Shown here in pieces: positions 41,312 to 49,231 of a stretch of 64,000 bases of DNA. The stretch covers positions 868,001 to 932,000 of the forward strand of contig NZ_BMUA01000001.1 in the NCBI RefSeq assembly GCF_014649955.1. Direction: 5' to 3'. Within the stretch, counting starts at the first letter, position 1. Each line of letters begins with the position of its first letter. Below the pieces are notes generated by a model. That model did not search any database and was not told the DNA's origin. It saw only the letters and a program-made list of their open reading frames with translations. This stretch comes from Streptomyces violascens. Lineage in GTDB: Bacteria > Actinomycetota > Actinomycetes > Streptomycetales > Streptomycetaceae. Position numbers and translations under genes: made by a program.

Positions 41312-42291
41312 CGGACGGCGGCGCGCCCTGGGTGCTCGGGGTCGACTCGGGGGGATCCGGCGTACGGTTCGCGCTGCGCCGCACCGAGCCGGGCTCCCCG
41401 GCCGAGGTCATCGCCTCGAAGGAGCCGGTACGGACCGGTCCCGGCGGGATCGACGCCGGGCATCTCCTTGGCCAACTGCTTCCCGCCGTCGAGGAGTTGA
41501 GGGCAGGCACCGGCGCGGGCCGGATCGCGGCGGTGGCGGTCGGCGCGGCCGGGATGGCCACCCTCGGGGACGAGCTGCGGGCCGAGCTGCCCGGCGCCCT
41601 GGCCCGTTCGCTCGGCGTGCGCACGCTCGCCCTGGCCGCCGACGCGGTCACCGCCTATGCGGGCGCGCTCGGCCGGCGGGCCGGGGCGGTGGTCGCCGCG
41701 GGGACCGGGATGATCGCGCTCGGCACGGATCTCGCAGGGTGGCGGCGGGCCGACGGCTGGGGGCATCTGCTCGGCGACTGCGGCAGCGGCGCCTGGATCG
41801 GCCGGGCCGGCCTGGAGGCGGCGCTGCGCGCCCACGACGGCCGGCGGGGTGGTTCGGTGGCGCTGCTCGACCGGCTGACGGCGGTGTTCGGTGCGCCCGG
41901 CGAGCTGCCCGGGCTGCTGTATCCGCGCAGCGACCGGCCCGCGGTGCTCGCCTCGTTCGCGCCCGAGGTGGCGGGCTGCGCCGACGCCGACCCGGTGGCC
42001 GCGGGCATTCTGCGGGAGGCGGCCCGGCACATCGTCCAGGCGGCCGCCGCGGTCTGCCCGGCGGCCGCCGACGAGAAGCCCCAAGTGGCGCTCACCGGCG
42101 GCCTGTTCAAACTGGGCGAGCCCCTTCTCGCACCGCTGAAGGAGGAGTTCCGCCGCCAACTGCCGTATGCGCGAAGGGTCGAGGCGGCCGGGGATCCGCT
42201 CGACGGCTCGCTGCTCATCGCGGCGGGCCTCGCGGCCGGGGAGCTGCGACTGCCGCGGGACCCACGCATGTTGTGGGTCGCGACCGAGTGA
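41308..42291 (+). CDS. BadF/BadG/BcrA/BcrD-type ATPase (N-acetylglucosamine kinase-like)
   Basis: A 327-residue ASKHA-fold kinase. [17 protein letters not shown] is the phosphate-1 motif, [10 protein letters not shown] phosphate-2, and [25 protein letters not shown] the signature of N-acetylglucosamine kinase-like members; [14 protein letters not shown] closes the nucleotide site. It probably phosphorylates an amino sugar, as in cell-wall or chitin recycling. The GTG at 41308 overlaps the ung stop, an arrangement seen in related streptomycetes; a functional link is not implied. Confidence 0.85.
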   Translation: MTDGGAPWVLGVDSGGSGVRFALRRTEPGSPAEVIASKEPVRTGPGGIDAGHLLGQLLPAVEELRAGTGAGRIAAVAVGAAGMATLGDELRAELPGALARSLGVRTLALAADAVTAYAGALGRRAGAVVAAGTGMIALGTDLAGWRRADGWGHLLGDCGSGAWIGRAGLEAALRAHDGRRGGSVALLDRLTAVFGAPGELPGLLYPRSDRPAVLASFAPEVAGCADADPVAAGILREAARHIVQAAAAVCPAAADEKPQVALTGGLFKLGEPLLAPLKEEFRRQLPYARRVEAAGDPLDGSLLIAAGLAAGELRLPRDPRMLWVATE

Positions 42292-42436
42292 CGGCGAGGG
42301 CGTCTGAGCGACTGAGGGCCGGGACAGATCAGGGCAGTTGATCTTTATGCCACTCTCCGGGAAAAACGGGACAGATACCGCTCAGCTGTCCCCTCCCCGA
42401 ACAGCCGCCCACGCAAAACCAGTAGCATGCGACGCC

Positions 42437-43366
42437 ATGAGCACCCCCACTGGGCCAGCATCCGGCCTGCCCGTACGAATGCCGCGACCCCGCCAGTCCG
42501 GCCGGCACCGCCGCCCGGAACCGGTGGTTGCTCCGGAGGGCGCGCCCGCGCTCGTTCTCGCCGTTCCCGGCGTTCCCGGCCCGGCTGTGCGCAGCCTCGC
42601 CGACGAGGTCATCAGCATCGCCCGCTCCGAGCTGCCCGGCCTGCACGCCCGCATCGGCTACCTGGACAGCACCGAAGCCGAATCCGCCGAGTACCCCACG
42701 CTCGACGCCGTTCTCGCCCACACCGCCGCCGAGCGCAGCGCGCGCGTCGAGCAGGCGCGTGCCGCGGGCCGCGAGGTCGCCGAGCCCGAGGGCCCGGCCG
42801 CCGTGGTCGTCCCGCTGCTCGCGGGCCCCGACAGCGCCCTGATGCGCCGCATACGTCAGGCGATCATGGACAGCCGCACGGCCGCCGAGCTGACCGATGT
42901 GCTCGGCCCGCACCCGCTGCTCGCCGAGGGCCTGCACGTGCGGCTCTCCGAGGCCGGTCTGGCCCGCGCCGACCGCGCCCGGCTCTTCACGGTCGCGACC
43001 GCCGCCGACGGGATCATCCTGGCGACGGTGGGCGGCGAGGAGGCCGTCCAGGCCGCCGGGATCACCGGCATGCTGCTCGCCGCGCGCCTCGCCGTGCCGG
43101 TGATGGCCGCCGCCCTCGACCAGGAGGGCGCGATCGCGGCGATGGCCGCTCAGCTGCGCGGCTCGGGTTCGGTGCAGCTCGCCGTCGCCCCGTACCTGAT
43201 CGGCCCGGAGGTGGCCGAGGGGCTGCTCGACGCCGCCGCCAAGGAAGCCGAGTGCGCGATCGCCGAGGCGCTCGGCGCCTACCCGGCGATCGGCAAGCTG
43301 GTCCTGTCGCAGTACGCGGCCGCGCTGGGCATCACCCCGCAGCCGCAGGGATCGCCGGTCCACTGA
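42437..43366 (+). CDS. Sirohydrochlorin chelatase-like (CbiX-type) protein
   Basis: A 309-residue soluble protein with two similar halves of the chelatase-like type. The first carries ALVLAVPGVPGPAVRSLADEV, HARIGYLDSTEAESA and VVVPLLAGPDSALMRRIRQ; the second VPVMAAALDQEGAIAAM and VAPYLIGPEVAEGLLD. Compared with active CbiX proteins the N-terminal His (usually HGS) is replaced by Pro-Gly, so metal insertion is doubtful. The N-terminal 35 residues are basic and Pro/Arg-rich. Function unknown; no cobalamin or sirohaem genes adjoin. A perfect hairpin follows. Confidence 0.72.
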   Translation: MSTPTGPASGLPVRMPRPRQSGRHRRPEPVVAPEGAPALVLAVPGVPGPAVRSLADEVISIARSELPGLHARIGYLDSTEAESAEYPTLDAVLAHTAAERSARVEQARAAGREVAEPEGPAAVVVPLLAGPDSALMRRIRQAIMDSRTAAELTDVLGPHPLLAEGLHVRLSEAGLARADRARLFTVATAADGIILATVGGEEAVQAAGITGMLLAARLAVPVMAAALDQEGAIAAMAAQLRGSGSVQLAVAPYLIGPEVAEGLLDAAAKEAECAIAEALGAYPAIGKLVLSQYAAALGITPQPQGSPVH

Positions 43367-43386
43367 CCGTCCGTACGAAACGAAAG

Positions 43387-43428
43387 GCGGGGCCCGCACC
43401 GGAGAACCGGTGCGGGCCCCGCTTTGTT
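43387..43428. terminator. Perfect 16-pair hairpin with T-tract
   Basis: GCGGGGCCCGCACCGG pairs perfectly with CCGGTGCGGGCCCCGC over an AGAA loop, followed by TTTGTT on the plus strand. It terminates the CbiX-type gene and probably also the convergent lactonase gene, whose stop lies 24 bases beyond. Confidence 0.9.
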
Positions 43429-43451
43429 GATGATCGCCTCGCTATCGATGC

Positions 43452-44495
43452 TCAGCGGAACACGACGCACGAGGCGGCGGGCGCCTCGATGGAGCCGGCC
43501 CGGGTGGGGATGCCGGTGGCCGGGTCGATGTCGAACCAGGTCACGTCGCCGGAGCGCTCGTTGGCGGCGTACAGACGGCGTCCGGACGGGTCCAGGGTGA
43601 GATCGCGCGGCCAGTGCCCGCCGCAGTCCACGGTGGTGACGAGGCGGGCCTTCTCGCCTGCCCCGTCAAGGGCGACAACGGCGATCGAGTCGTGCCCGCG
43701 GTTGGCCGCCCATGCGAAGCGCCCGTCGAGGGCGACGACAACCTCGGAGGGGTACGTGGTCGTGCTCACCCCGTCCTCGACGACGGGCGCTTCGTGGAGG
43801 GGTTCGAGGGCGCCGCGCTCCGCGTCCCAACGGCACACGGTGAGCGTCGGCACGAGCTCGTTGAGGACGTACGCGTGGCCGCCCGCGGGGTGGAAGGCGA
43901 GGTGGCGGGGGCCGGTGCCGGGCCGCAGGACGGTCTCGGAGTGCGGGCGCAGGGTGCCGGCCTCGGCGTCGAGTGCACAGACGCGTACGGAGTCGGTGCC
44001 GAGGTCGACGCTCACCACCCAGCGGCCGCTCGGGTCGGCCAGCACCTGGTGGGCGTGCGGCTCCTGCTGGCGGTCGGGGTGCGGACCGCAGCCGTGGTGC
44101 GCGAGGACGGACGAGGCCGGGCCCAGGCCGCCGTCGGGGCGGACCGGGAGCGCGGTGACGCTGCCGGAGTCGTAGTTGGCGGTGACGAGGTGCCCGGCGG
44201 CGAGGGCGAGATGGGTGGGCCCGGAGCCGCGTACGGAAACGGGCTCACCGAGCAGCCGCGGCACCGGGCCGGTGATGTCGAACGCGGCGGCCGTTCCCTC
44301 CGGGGTCTCCCCCACGGCGTACAGGACGGTCCCGTCCTCGGACGGGACCAGGAACGAGGGGTTGGTGACAGCGTCCGAGGAGTCGAGCGGGGTGAGCGCC
44401 CCGGTGGCCTCGTCCACGGCGACCGCGGTCACCCCGCGCCCGCCCGCCGTGGTGAACGACCCGATGAATGCCCGCGCGACCCTGTCCGTGCCCAC
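43452..44495 (-). CDS. Lactonase family protein (beta-propeller, 6-phosphogluconolactonase-like)
   Basis: A 347-residue seven-bladed propeller of the Pgl/YbhE-like lactonase family. The N-terminal RAFIGSFTTAGGRGVTAVAVDEATGAL, CGPHPDRQQEPHAHQVLADPSGRW and GTGPRHLAFHPAGGHAYVLNEL segments are typical and carry the conserved His and Arg. It would hydrolyse a sugar lactone in the cytoplasm, and no signal peptide is seen. A DasR-type palindrome lies about 83 bases upstream, linking it to amino-sugar regulation. Confidence 0.87.
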   Translation of the reverse strand: MGTDRVARAFIGSFTTAGGRGVTAVAVDEATGALTPLDSSDAVTNPSFLVPSEDGTVLYAVGETPEGTAAAFDITGPVPRLLGEPVSVRGSGPTHLALAAGHLVTANYDSGSVTALPVRPDGGLGPASSVLAHHGCGPHPDRQQEPHAHQVLADPSGRWVVSVDLGTDSVRVCALDAEAGTLRPHSETVLRPGTGPRHLAFHPAGGHAYVLNELVPTLTVCRWDAERGALEPLHEAPVVEDGVSTTTYPSEVVVALDGRFAWAANRGHDSIAVVALDGAGEKARLVTTVDCGGHWPRDLTLDPSGRRLYAANERSGDVTWFDIDPATGIPTRAGSIEAPAASCVVFR

Positions 44496-44577
44496 CCTGC
44501 AGCCCCTCTCCGCCGTGGCCGCCCCGCACTCCGGGACCCGGCCCGCACACCGCTGTGCTCCGGCGAACTTAGCAGGG

Positions 44578-44587
44578 GGTCTAGACC
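44578..44587. promoter_or_regulatory. DasR-type (dre) site upstream of lactonase gene
   Basis: GGTCTAGACC is a perfect 10-base palindrome identical to the core of the known DasR-responsive element (ACTGGTCTAGACCACT); the flanks G...CAG also fit. It is about 83 bases upstream of the lactonase start. Confidence 0.65.
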
Positions 44588-44599
44588 AGATGAGGGGAT

Positions 44600-44743
44600 G
44601 GCCGGGGGCGCCTCACCGGCCAGCGTTCCCTCGGGCAGCCCGGCCGCGCGGTCGAGCGCGGTCGTCCCGTCGGGGTCCCGCAACCGCGGCACGCCGTCGA
44701 AGTCGCAGAGCAGAGCGTCGAAGGGCAGATCATCCATGGGCAT
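44600..44743 (-). pseudogene. Truncated HAD-family hydrolase remnant
   Basis: From ATG 44743 (or 44737) the frame reads MDDLPFDALLCDFDGVPRLRD and then ALDRAAGLPEGTLAG, the start of a HAD hydrolase with the DFDG nucleophile motif. After about 45 residues the resemblance ends and the reading frame runs on without meaning into the lactonase promoter. The remaining 150 or more residues of the family are missing. Confidence 0.55.
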
Positions 44744-44808
44744 GGACGTGGTCCTGCCAGGCCGCCGCCGGACAGGAGCGAAGCCGGGGCCGCCGCCTGG
44801 CCTCCCGG

Positions 44809-46323
44809 TCAGGCCACGGCCAGAGCCGCCCGAGGCGAGGACCTCAGCGGTGCGGCCAGCTCTCCCAGGGCCCGCTCCAGGCCGTGCAGATGGGTGAGGG
44901 CGACCTCCGCGCCCGGGTGGTGGTGGGGGGCCGGGAGCGCGGTGAGGGCGGTCCACGGGGACGGGTCGGGCGACGGCGAGACCAGGGCCGCCACGGCCGC
45001 CTCCACGCGCTGGCACGCCGCAGTGAGGCGGGCGTCGTGCGAGGCGGCCGGGTCGGCGGCCACCGCGGCCAGACCCCGCACCTCGCGTGCGCAGTCGTCG
45101 AGCAGGACGAGGACCTGGTGGGCGCGGGCCCTGCGGGCACGGAACGGGCTGAGCGGGTGGACCAGCGGGGCCAGCGAGTGGCGTACGCGGCCGAGAAGGA
45201 GTTCCAGTTCGGCCGCGCGGGGCGCGGGGTCGGCGCTCTCGTCCCCGGCGAGCCGGTGCGCGGCCGCCGCGGTGCAGCGGCGTACACAGTGCAGGGCCCG
45301 CTGGATCCACGCGTCGGTGGCGGCGTGCGTACTGACCGGCAGCACCAGGGCCACGCCGACGACCGCGCCGAGCGCGCCCACCGCCGTCTCCTGGACGCGG
45401 AGCACGAGCAGCCCGGGGTGCAGCACGCCGAGCAGTCCGTAGAGCAGACCCGCCATGACGGTGACGAAGAACATCATCCAGCTGTAGCTGGGCGCGGCCG
45501 TGTAGAAGATGCCGAAGACGCACACCGCGACCAGCACCGCGGTGGGGGCCGGCGCTCCGTGCAGCGGGATCGCGACGAGCAGCCCGGCGGCGATGCCGGT
45601 GACCGTGCCGAGCACCCGGCGGAAGCCGCGCACCAGGGTCTCGCCGCGCGACGCGGTGTTGACGAAGATCCACCAGGCGGCGCCGACGGCCCAGTACCAG
45701 CGGGCCTCGGAGAGCACCTGGCCCACACCGAGCGCGATCCCGCAGGCCACCGTCGCCTGGAAGGCCTGGCGGGTGGTGGGGTGGGCGAGTCCGCGCCCGG
45801 TCAGCGGGGCCGGAGCCGCCGGCGGTGAGGTGCGCCGCTCGATGCACCAAAGACCGAACCTGACCCCCGCCGAGGCCGCGATCGCGAGTGCAACTGCCCC
45901 GTAGAGTTCGGGCAGTTGAGAGGGAACCGCGTGCAGGAACTGGGTCGTGAAGAACATCATGAAGGCGAAGATCCCGAGCGCCTGGCCACGCGGGCCCCAG
46001 CGCCGCGCGTACACCCCTGCGAAGATCACCGCGAGCCAGCAGGCGTCGCGCAGCAGCGGGGTGCCGTGCAGCGCGGCCGCCAGGGCGAGCACCGGGAATC
46101 CGACGGCGGGAAGCAGCGCGGTGGTGACCGCCTGGGAGCGGACCGTGGCGTCGCCGACCGTGAAGAGCGCGAGCAGCGAGGCGAGGCCCGCGGTGATCGA
46201 CGCGGGCAGGGGGAGCCCGCAGAGTTCCGCCGCGGTCACCGACAGGCTCACGCCGAGAACGGCCCGCAGTGAAACACGCAGTCGCAAAAGCCCCGGGTCC
46301 GGAGCCACAAACATCCTCTTCAC
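44809..46323 (-). CDS. FUSC family membrane protein
   Basis: A 504-residue membrane protein of the FUSC/aromatic-acid-exporter-like group. Two blocks of hydrophobic spans (about 18-160 and 185-330) flank a cytoplasmic linker, and RWYWAVGAAWWIFVNTASRGETLVRGFRRVLGTVTGIAAG carries the conserved RGxxR motif. The C-terminal 170 residues are soluble and helical. Such proteins export aromatic acids or other toxic metabolites. GTG 46323, with an ATG three codons later. Divergent from the Lrp gene. Confidence 0.85.
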   Translation of the reverse strand: MKRMFVAPDPGLLRLRVSLRAVLGVSLSVTAAELCGLPLPASITAGLASLLALFTVGDATVRSQAVTTALLPAVGFPVLALAAALHGTPLLRDACWLAVIFAGVYARRWGPRGQALGIFAFMMFFTTQFLHAVPSQLPELYGAVALAIAASAGVRFGLWCIERRTSPPAAPAPLTGRGLAHPTTRQAFQATVACGIALGVGQVLSEARWYWAVGAAWWIFVNTASRGETLVRGFRRVLGTVTGIAAGLLVAIPLHGAPAPTAVLVAVCVFGIFYTAAPSYSWMMFFVTVMAGLLYGLLGVLHPGLLVLRVQETAVGALGAVVGVALVLPVSTHAATDAWIQRALHCVRRCTAAAAHRLAGDESADPAPRAAELELLLGRVRHSLAPLVHPLSPFRARRARAHQVLVLLDDCAREVRGLAAVAADPAASHDARLTAACQRVEAAVAALVSPSPDPSPWTALTALPAPHHHPGAEVALTHLHGLERALGELAAPLRSSPRAALAVA

Positions 46324-46453
46324 GACGGTCGCCGCGCCCCCTTTACTCGCACATTCGCCTCAGGCATGACAAAGGCGCCGCTGGGTCAGGACCGGCGTCG
46401 TCACCGTCCCGCGCGCTGCGCGGCGCCATCTACCTTCAGAGGAAAACATCCGG

Positions 46454-46486
46454 AGTGATACTGGCTCAACCGAGCTCAGAATCACT
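46454..46486. promoter_or_regulatory. Extended inverted repeat upstream of Lrp gene
   Basis: AGTGATACTG-GCTC and GAGCTCAGAATCACT form an imperfect 14-pair dyad (one bulge, one mismatch) around AACC, 57 bases before the Lrp start and between it and the divergent FUSC gene. A probable operator of this regulator. Confidence 0.5.
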
Positions 46487-46542
46487 GCGCCATTGGTACA
46501 GTCAAAGCTCTGTCAACAGGACCAGAAGGGAGCCAACGGGAC

Positions 46543-47019
46543 ATGACGGTGGACACACTCGACACCCGGATCCTGCGGTTGCTCATCGAGCAGCCGCGGA
46601 CCAGCATCCGCGAGTACGCGCGCATCCTCGGCGTCGCCCGCGGCACGCTCCAGGCCCGGCTCGACCGGATGGAGCGGGACGGCGTGATCACCGGCACCGG
46701 CCCCGCGCTCTCCCCCGCGGCCCTCGGCCACCCGGTGCTCGCCTTCGTCCACATCGAGGTGACCCAGGGCCACCTGGACGAGGTCGGCGACGCGCTCGCG
46801 GCGGTGCCCGAGATCATCGAGGCGTTCTCGATCACCGGCGGCGGCGATCTCCTGACCCGGGTCGCGGCCCGCGACAACGCCCACCTCGAAGACGTCATCC
46901 AGCACCTCATCCAGCTCCCGGGCGTCGTCCGCACCCGTACGGAAGTGGCGCTGCGCGAGCGGGTGGCGCACCGGCTGCTCCCGCTGGTCGAGTCGGTGGG
47001 GCGCGCCTCCGCGAAGTGA
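46543..47019 (+). CDS. Lrp/AsnC family regulator
   Basis: A 158-residue feast/famine regulator. The N-terminal winged helix is DTRILRLLIEQPRTSIREYARILGVARGTLQARLDRMERDGVITG, and the RAM ligand domain is LAFVHIEVTQGHLDEVGDALAAVPEIIEAFSITGGGDLLTRVAARD. AGAAGGGAG precedes the ATG at 46543. It is divergent from the FUSC gene and an inverted repeat lies between, so FUSC is the likely target; the amino-acid effector is unknown. Confidence 0.92.
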   Translation: MTVDTLDTRILRLLIEQPRTSIREYARILGVARGTLQARLDRMERDGVITGTGPALSPAALGHPVLAFVHIEVTQGHLDEVGDALAAVPEIIEAFSITGGGDLLTRVAARDNAHLEDVIQHLIQLPGVVRTRTEVALRERVAHRLLPLVESVGRASAK

Positions 47020-47067
47020 GCGGAGCGGGCTGCTGCCGCGGAGCGGGCGCGACAAGGCCCCCGCTCC

Positions 47068-47139
47068 GGCCCTGGCCCCGGCTCCGGCCCTGGCCCTGGC
47101 CCTGGCCCCGGCCCCGGCTCCGGCTCCGGCTCCGGCTCC
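47068..47139. repeat. Twelve-unit hexanucleotide repeat (GGCYYC)
   Basis: Twelve consecutive units of GGCCCT, GGCCCC or GGCTCC, in the order CCT, CCC, CTC-type, three CCT, two CCC and four CTCC-type units, with one degenerate unit before. It lies between the Lrp stop and the HAD start and is not translated in any recognised gene. Slippage would change its length between strains. Confidence 0.9.
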
Positions 47140-47216
47140 CGCCCAGTGGGCCGCGTCGGAAGCCTCGGCCACGTGACCGACGTGGAACGCCTCCACCCCT
47201 TGGCATGCTGGGACAC

Positions 47217-47903
47217 ATGAGCACATCACGCGCCACTTCGGTCATCTTCGATCTCGACGGCACACTCGTGGACAGCGAGCCGAACTATTACGAAGCCGCG
47301 CGCCAGGTGCTCGCGCGCTACGGCCTCCCCGACTTCACCTGGGAGCAGCACGCCCGCTTCATCGGCATCGGAACACGCGAGACGCTGGAGATCCTGGACC
47401 GGCAGCACACCCTGACCGGCCCGGTCGAGGAGATGCTGGCGGCGAAGAACGCGGCCTATCTGGAGCTGGCCCGCGCTTCCACCGAGGCCTTCCCCGAGAT
47501 GCGCAAGTTCGTGGAGCGGCTGCACGCGGAGGGCGTACGGATGGCGGTGGCCTCGGGTTCCTCACGCTCCGCGATCGAGGCGATCCTCGCGGGCACCGGC
47601 CTCGATTCCTTCATGGAGCTCGTGGTGTCGGCCGAGGAGGTCGAGCACGGCAAGCCCGAGCCGGACGTCTTCCTGGAAGCAGCCCGCCGCCTCGGCGCCG
47701 CGCCCGCCGACTGCGTGATCCTGGAGGACGCTCCGCCCGGAGCGGCGGCCGCGCACGCCGCCGGGATGCGCTGCATCGCCGTCCCCTACCTGCCCCAGAG
47801 CGCCGACGACCCCGCGTTCGCGACAGCGGGACTGCTCTTCCCGGGCGGCCAGCGCGAGTTCAGCGCGGAGCGGGCGTACGAGTGGACGACGACAAGGGCC
47901 TGA
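47217..47903 (+). CDS. HAD family phosphatase (beta-phosphoglucomutase-like)
   Basis: A 228-residue HAD-IA phosphatase. Motif I is FDLDGTLVDSEP with both Asp present, motif II VASGSSRSAIEAIL, motif III the Lys in VEHGKPEPDVFLEAARRLG and motif IV ILEDAPPGAAAAHAAGM. It resembles the beta-phosphoglucomutase/GS1-like group acting on sugar phosphates. ATG 47217 is the natural start; there is no good ribosome binding site (GGGACAC). Confidence 0.9.
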   Translation: MSTSRATSVIFDLDGTLVDSEPNYYEAARQVLARYGLPDFTWEQHARFIGIGTRETLEILDRQHTLTGPVEEMLAAKNAAYLELARASTEAFPEMRKFVERLHAEGVRMAVASGSSRSAIEAILAGTGLDSFMELVVSAEEVEHGKPEPDVFLEAARRLGAAPADCVILEDAPPGAAAAHAAGMRCIAVPYLPQSADDPAFATAGLLFPGGQREFSAERAYEWTTTRA

Positions 47904-47956
47904 CCCTCAACACGGCCTGGCCGTAAGCGTGTTGATGCCTCCCGCACGATTGACGG

Positions 47957-47971
47957 AAGGTCTGGACCAAT
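47957..47971. promoter_or_regulatory. DasR-type (dre) site upstream of chitinase
   Basis: AAGGTCTGGACCAAT contains GGTCTGGACC, one mismatch from the palindromic core of the DasR element. It lies about 103 bases upstream of the chitinase start, where dre sites are found in chitinase genes of Streptomyces. Confidence 0.65.
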
Positions 47972-48073
47972 CTACGGTGTGGGGCGCCACCCCCTCGCAC
48001 CTCCTCAGGTCCCCCCACGGTCCAGGAGCCGCCGCGCCCCCACACAGCCGCTCCCGGAGGCAAGGAGCACAGC

Positions 48074-49126
48074 ATGATCGGTCGTACGTTACGTCTGCTG
48101 GGAGCAGGTCTGGCGCTGGCTCTCGCCGCGCAGGCCCCGGTGGCCGCGGCGCCGGGCGCGTCTCGGGCCGACACCTGCGCGGTCAGGTCGAGACCCTCGG
48201 GCAAGGTGCTCCAGGGGCACTGGGAGAACTGGGACGGCGCCGCCAACGGCGTTCATCCGCCGCTGGGCTGGATCCCGGTGACCGATTCCCGCATCGCCGG
48301 CCACGGCTACAACGTCATCAACGCGGCCTTCCCCGTGATCCGCTCGGACGGCACCGTGCTGTGGGAGGACGGCATGGACTCGACGGTCAAGGTGCCCACG
48401 CCCGCCGAAATGTGTCAGGCGAAGGCGTCCGGCCAGACGGTCCTCATGTCCATCGGCGGGGCCGCGGCCGGCATCGACCTCGGTTCGAGCGCCGTCGCCG
48501 ACCGGTTCGTGGCGACCATCGTGCCGATCCTCGAGCAGTACAACTTCGACGGCATCGACATCGACATCGAGACCGGCCTGGTGGGCAGCGGAAACATCAG
48601 CACCCTGTCGGCCTCGCAGGCCAACCTCATCCGCATCATCGACGGCGTGCTCGCCCGGATGCCCTCGAACTTCGGCCTGACGATGGCCCCGGAGACGGCG
48701 TACGTCACCGGGGGCAGCGTGACGTACGGCTCGATCTGGGGCGCGTACCTGCCCATCGTGAAGAAGTACGCGGACAACGGCCGGCTGTGGTGGCTCAACA
48801 TGCAGTACTACAACGGCAGCATGTACGGCTGTTCCGGTGATTCGTACGAGGCCGGCACGGTCGCCGGATTCACCGCGCAGACCAGCTGTCTCAACAAGGG
48901 CCTCGTCGTCCAGGGCACCACGATCAAGGTGCCGTACGACAAGCAGGTGCCGGGCCTGCCCGCACAACCTGGCGCAGGCGGCGGCTATATGACGACAAGT
49001 CAGGTGTCTCAGGCGTGGCACACCTACGGCGGTGCGCTCAAGGGCCTGATGACGTGGTCCATCAACTGGGACGGATCGAAGAACTGGACGTTCGGCGACA
49101 ACGTCCAGTCCCTGCAAAGCCGTTGA
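48074..49126 (+). CDS. Secreted GH18 chitinase
   Basis: A 350-residue secreted glycoside hydrolase family 18 chitinase. Residues 1-31 are a signal peptide with Ala-rich cleavage region. The catalytic DxxDxDxE motif is complete as FDGIDIDIETG (residues 159-166), with VLMSIGGAA as the other barrel signature and LMTWSINWD near the end for the substrate Trp. There is no chitin-binding domain, so it probably acts on soluble or accessible chitin. GAGGCAAGGAG precedes the ATG at 48074. Regulation by DasR is suggested by the upstream palindrome. Confidence 0.93.
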   Translation: MIGRTLRLLGAGLALALAAQAPVAAAPGASRADTCAVRSRPSGKVLQGHWENWDGAANGVHPPLGWIPVTDSRIAGHGYNVINAAFPVIRSDGTVLWEDGMDSTVKVPTPAEMCQAKASGQTVLMSIGGAAAGIDLGSSAVADRFVATIVPILEQYNFDGIDIDIETGLVGSGNISTLSASQANLIRIIDGVLARMPSNFGLTMAPETAYVTGGSVTYGSIWGAYLPIVKKYADNGRLWWLNMQYYNGSMYGCSGDSYEAGTVAGFTAQTSCLNKGLVVQGTTIKVPYDKQVPGLPAQPGAGGGYMTTSQVSQAWHTYGGALKGLMTWSINWDGSKNWTFGDNVQSLQSR

Positions 49127-49170
49127 TGTTCCGTTGACGGCCCGGGCGCATGAGCCCGTGCGGCATGAGA

Positions 49171-49194
49171 CCCGCCCGGCTTCCGTCGGGCGGG
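49171..49194. terminator. Hairpin between chitinase and reductase genes
   Basis: CCCGCCCG pairs with CGGGCGGG over an 8-base loop, between convergent genes, 45 bases after the chitinase stop. Confidence 0.65.
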
Positions 49195-49231
49195 ACGCAT
49201 GGGCGCGCACAGCTCTCACGGATCTCGCGGA

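Noticed and set aside
47068..47139. Hexamer repeat as a coding Glu-Pro/Gly-Pro repeat on the minus strand
   Set aside because: The open frame crosses the Lrp gene in antisense and has no start signal; it is better explained as a non-coding simple repeat.
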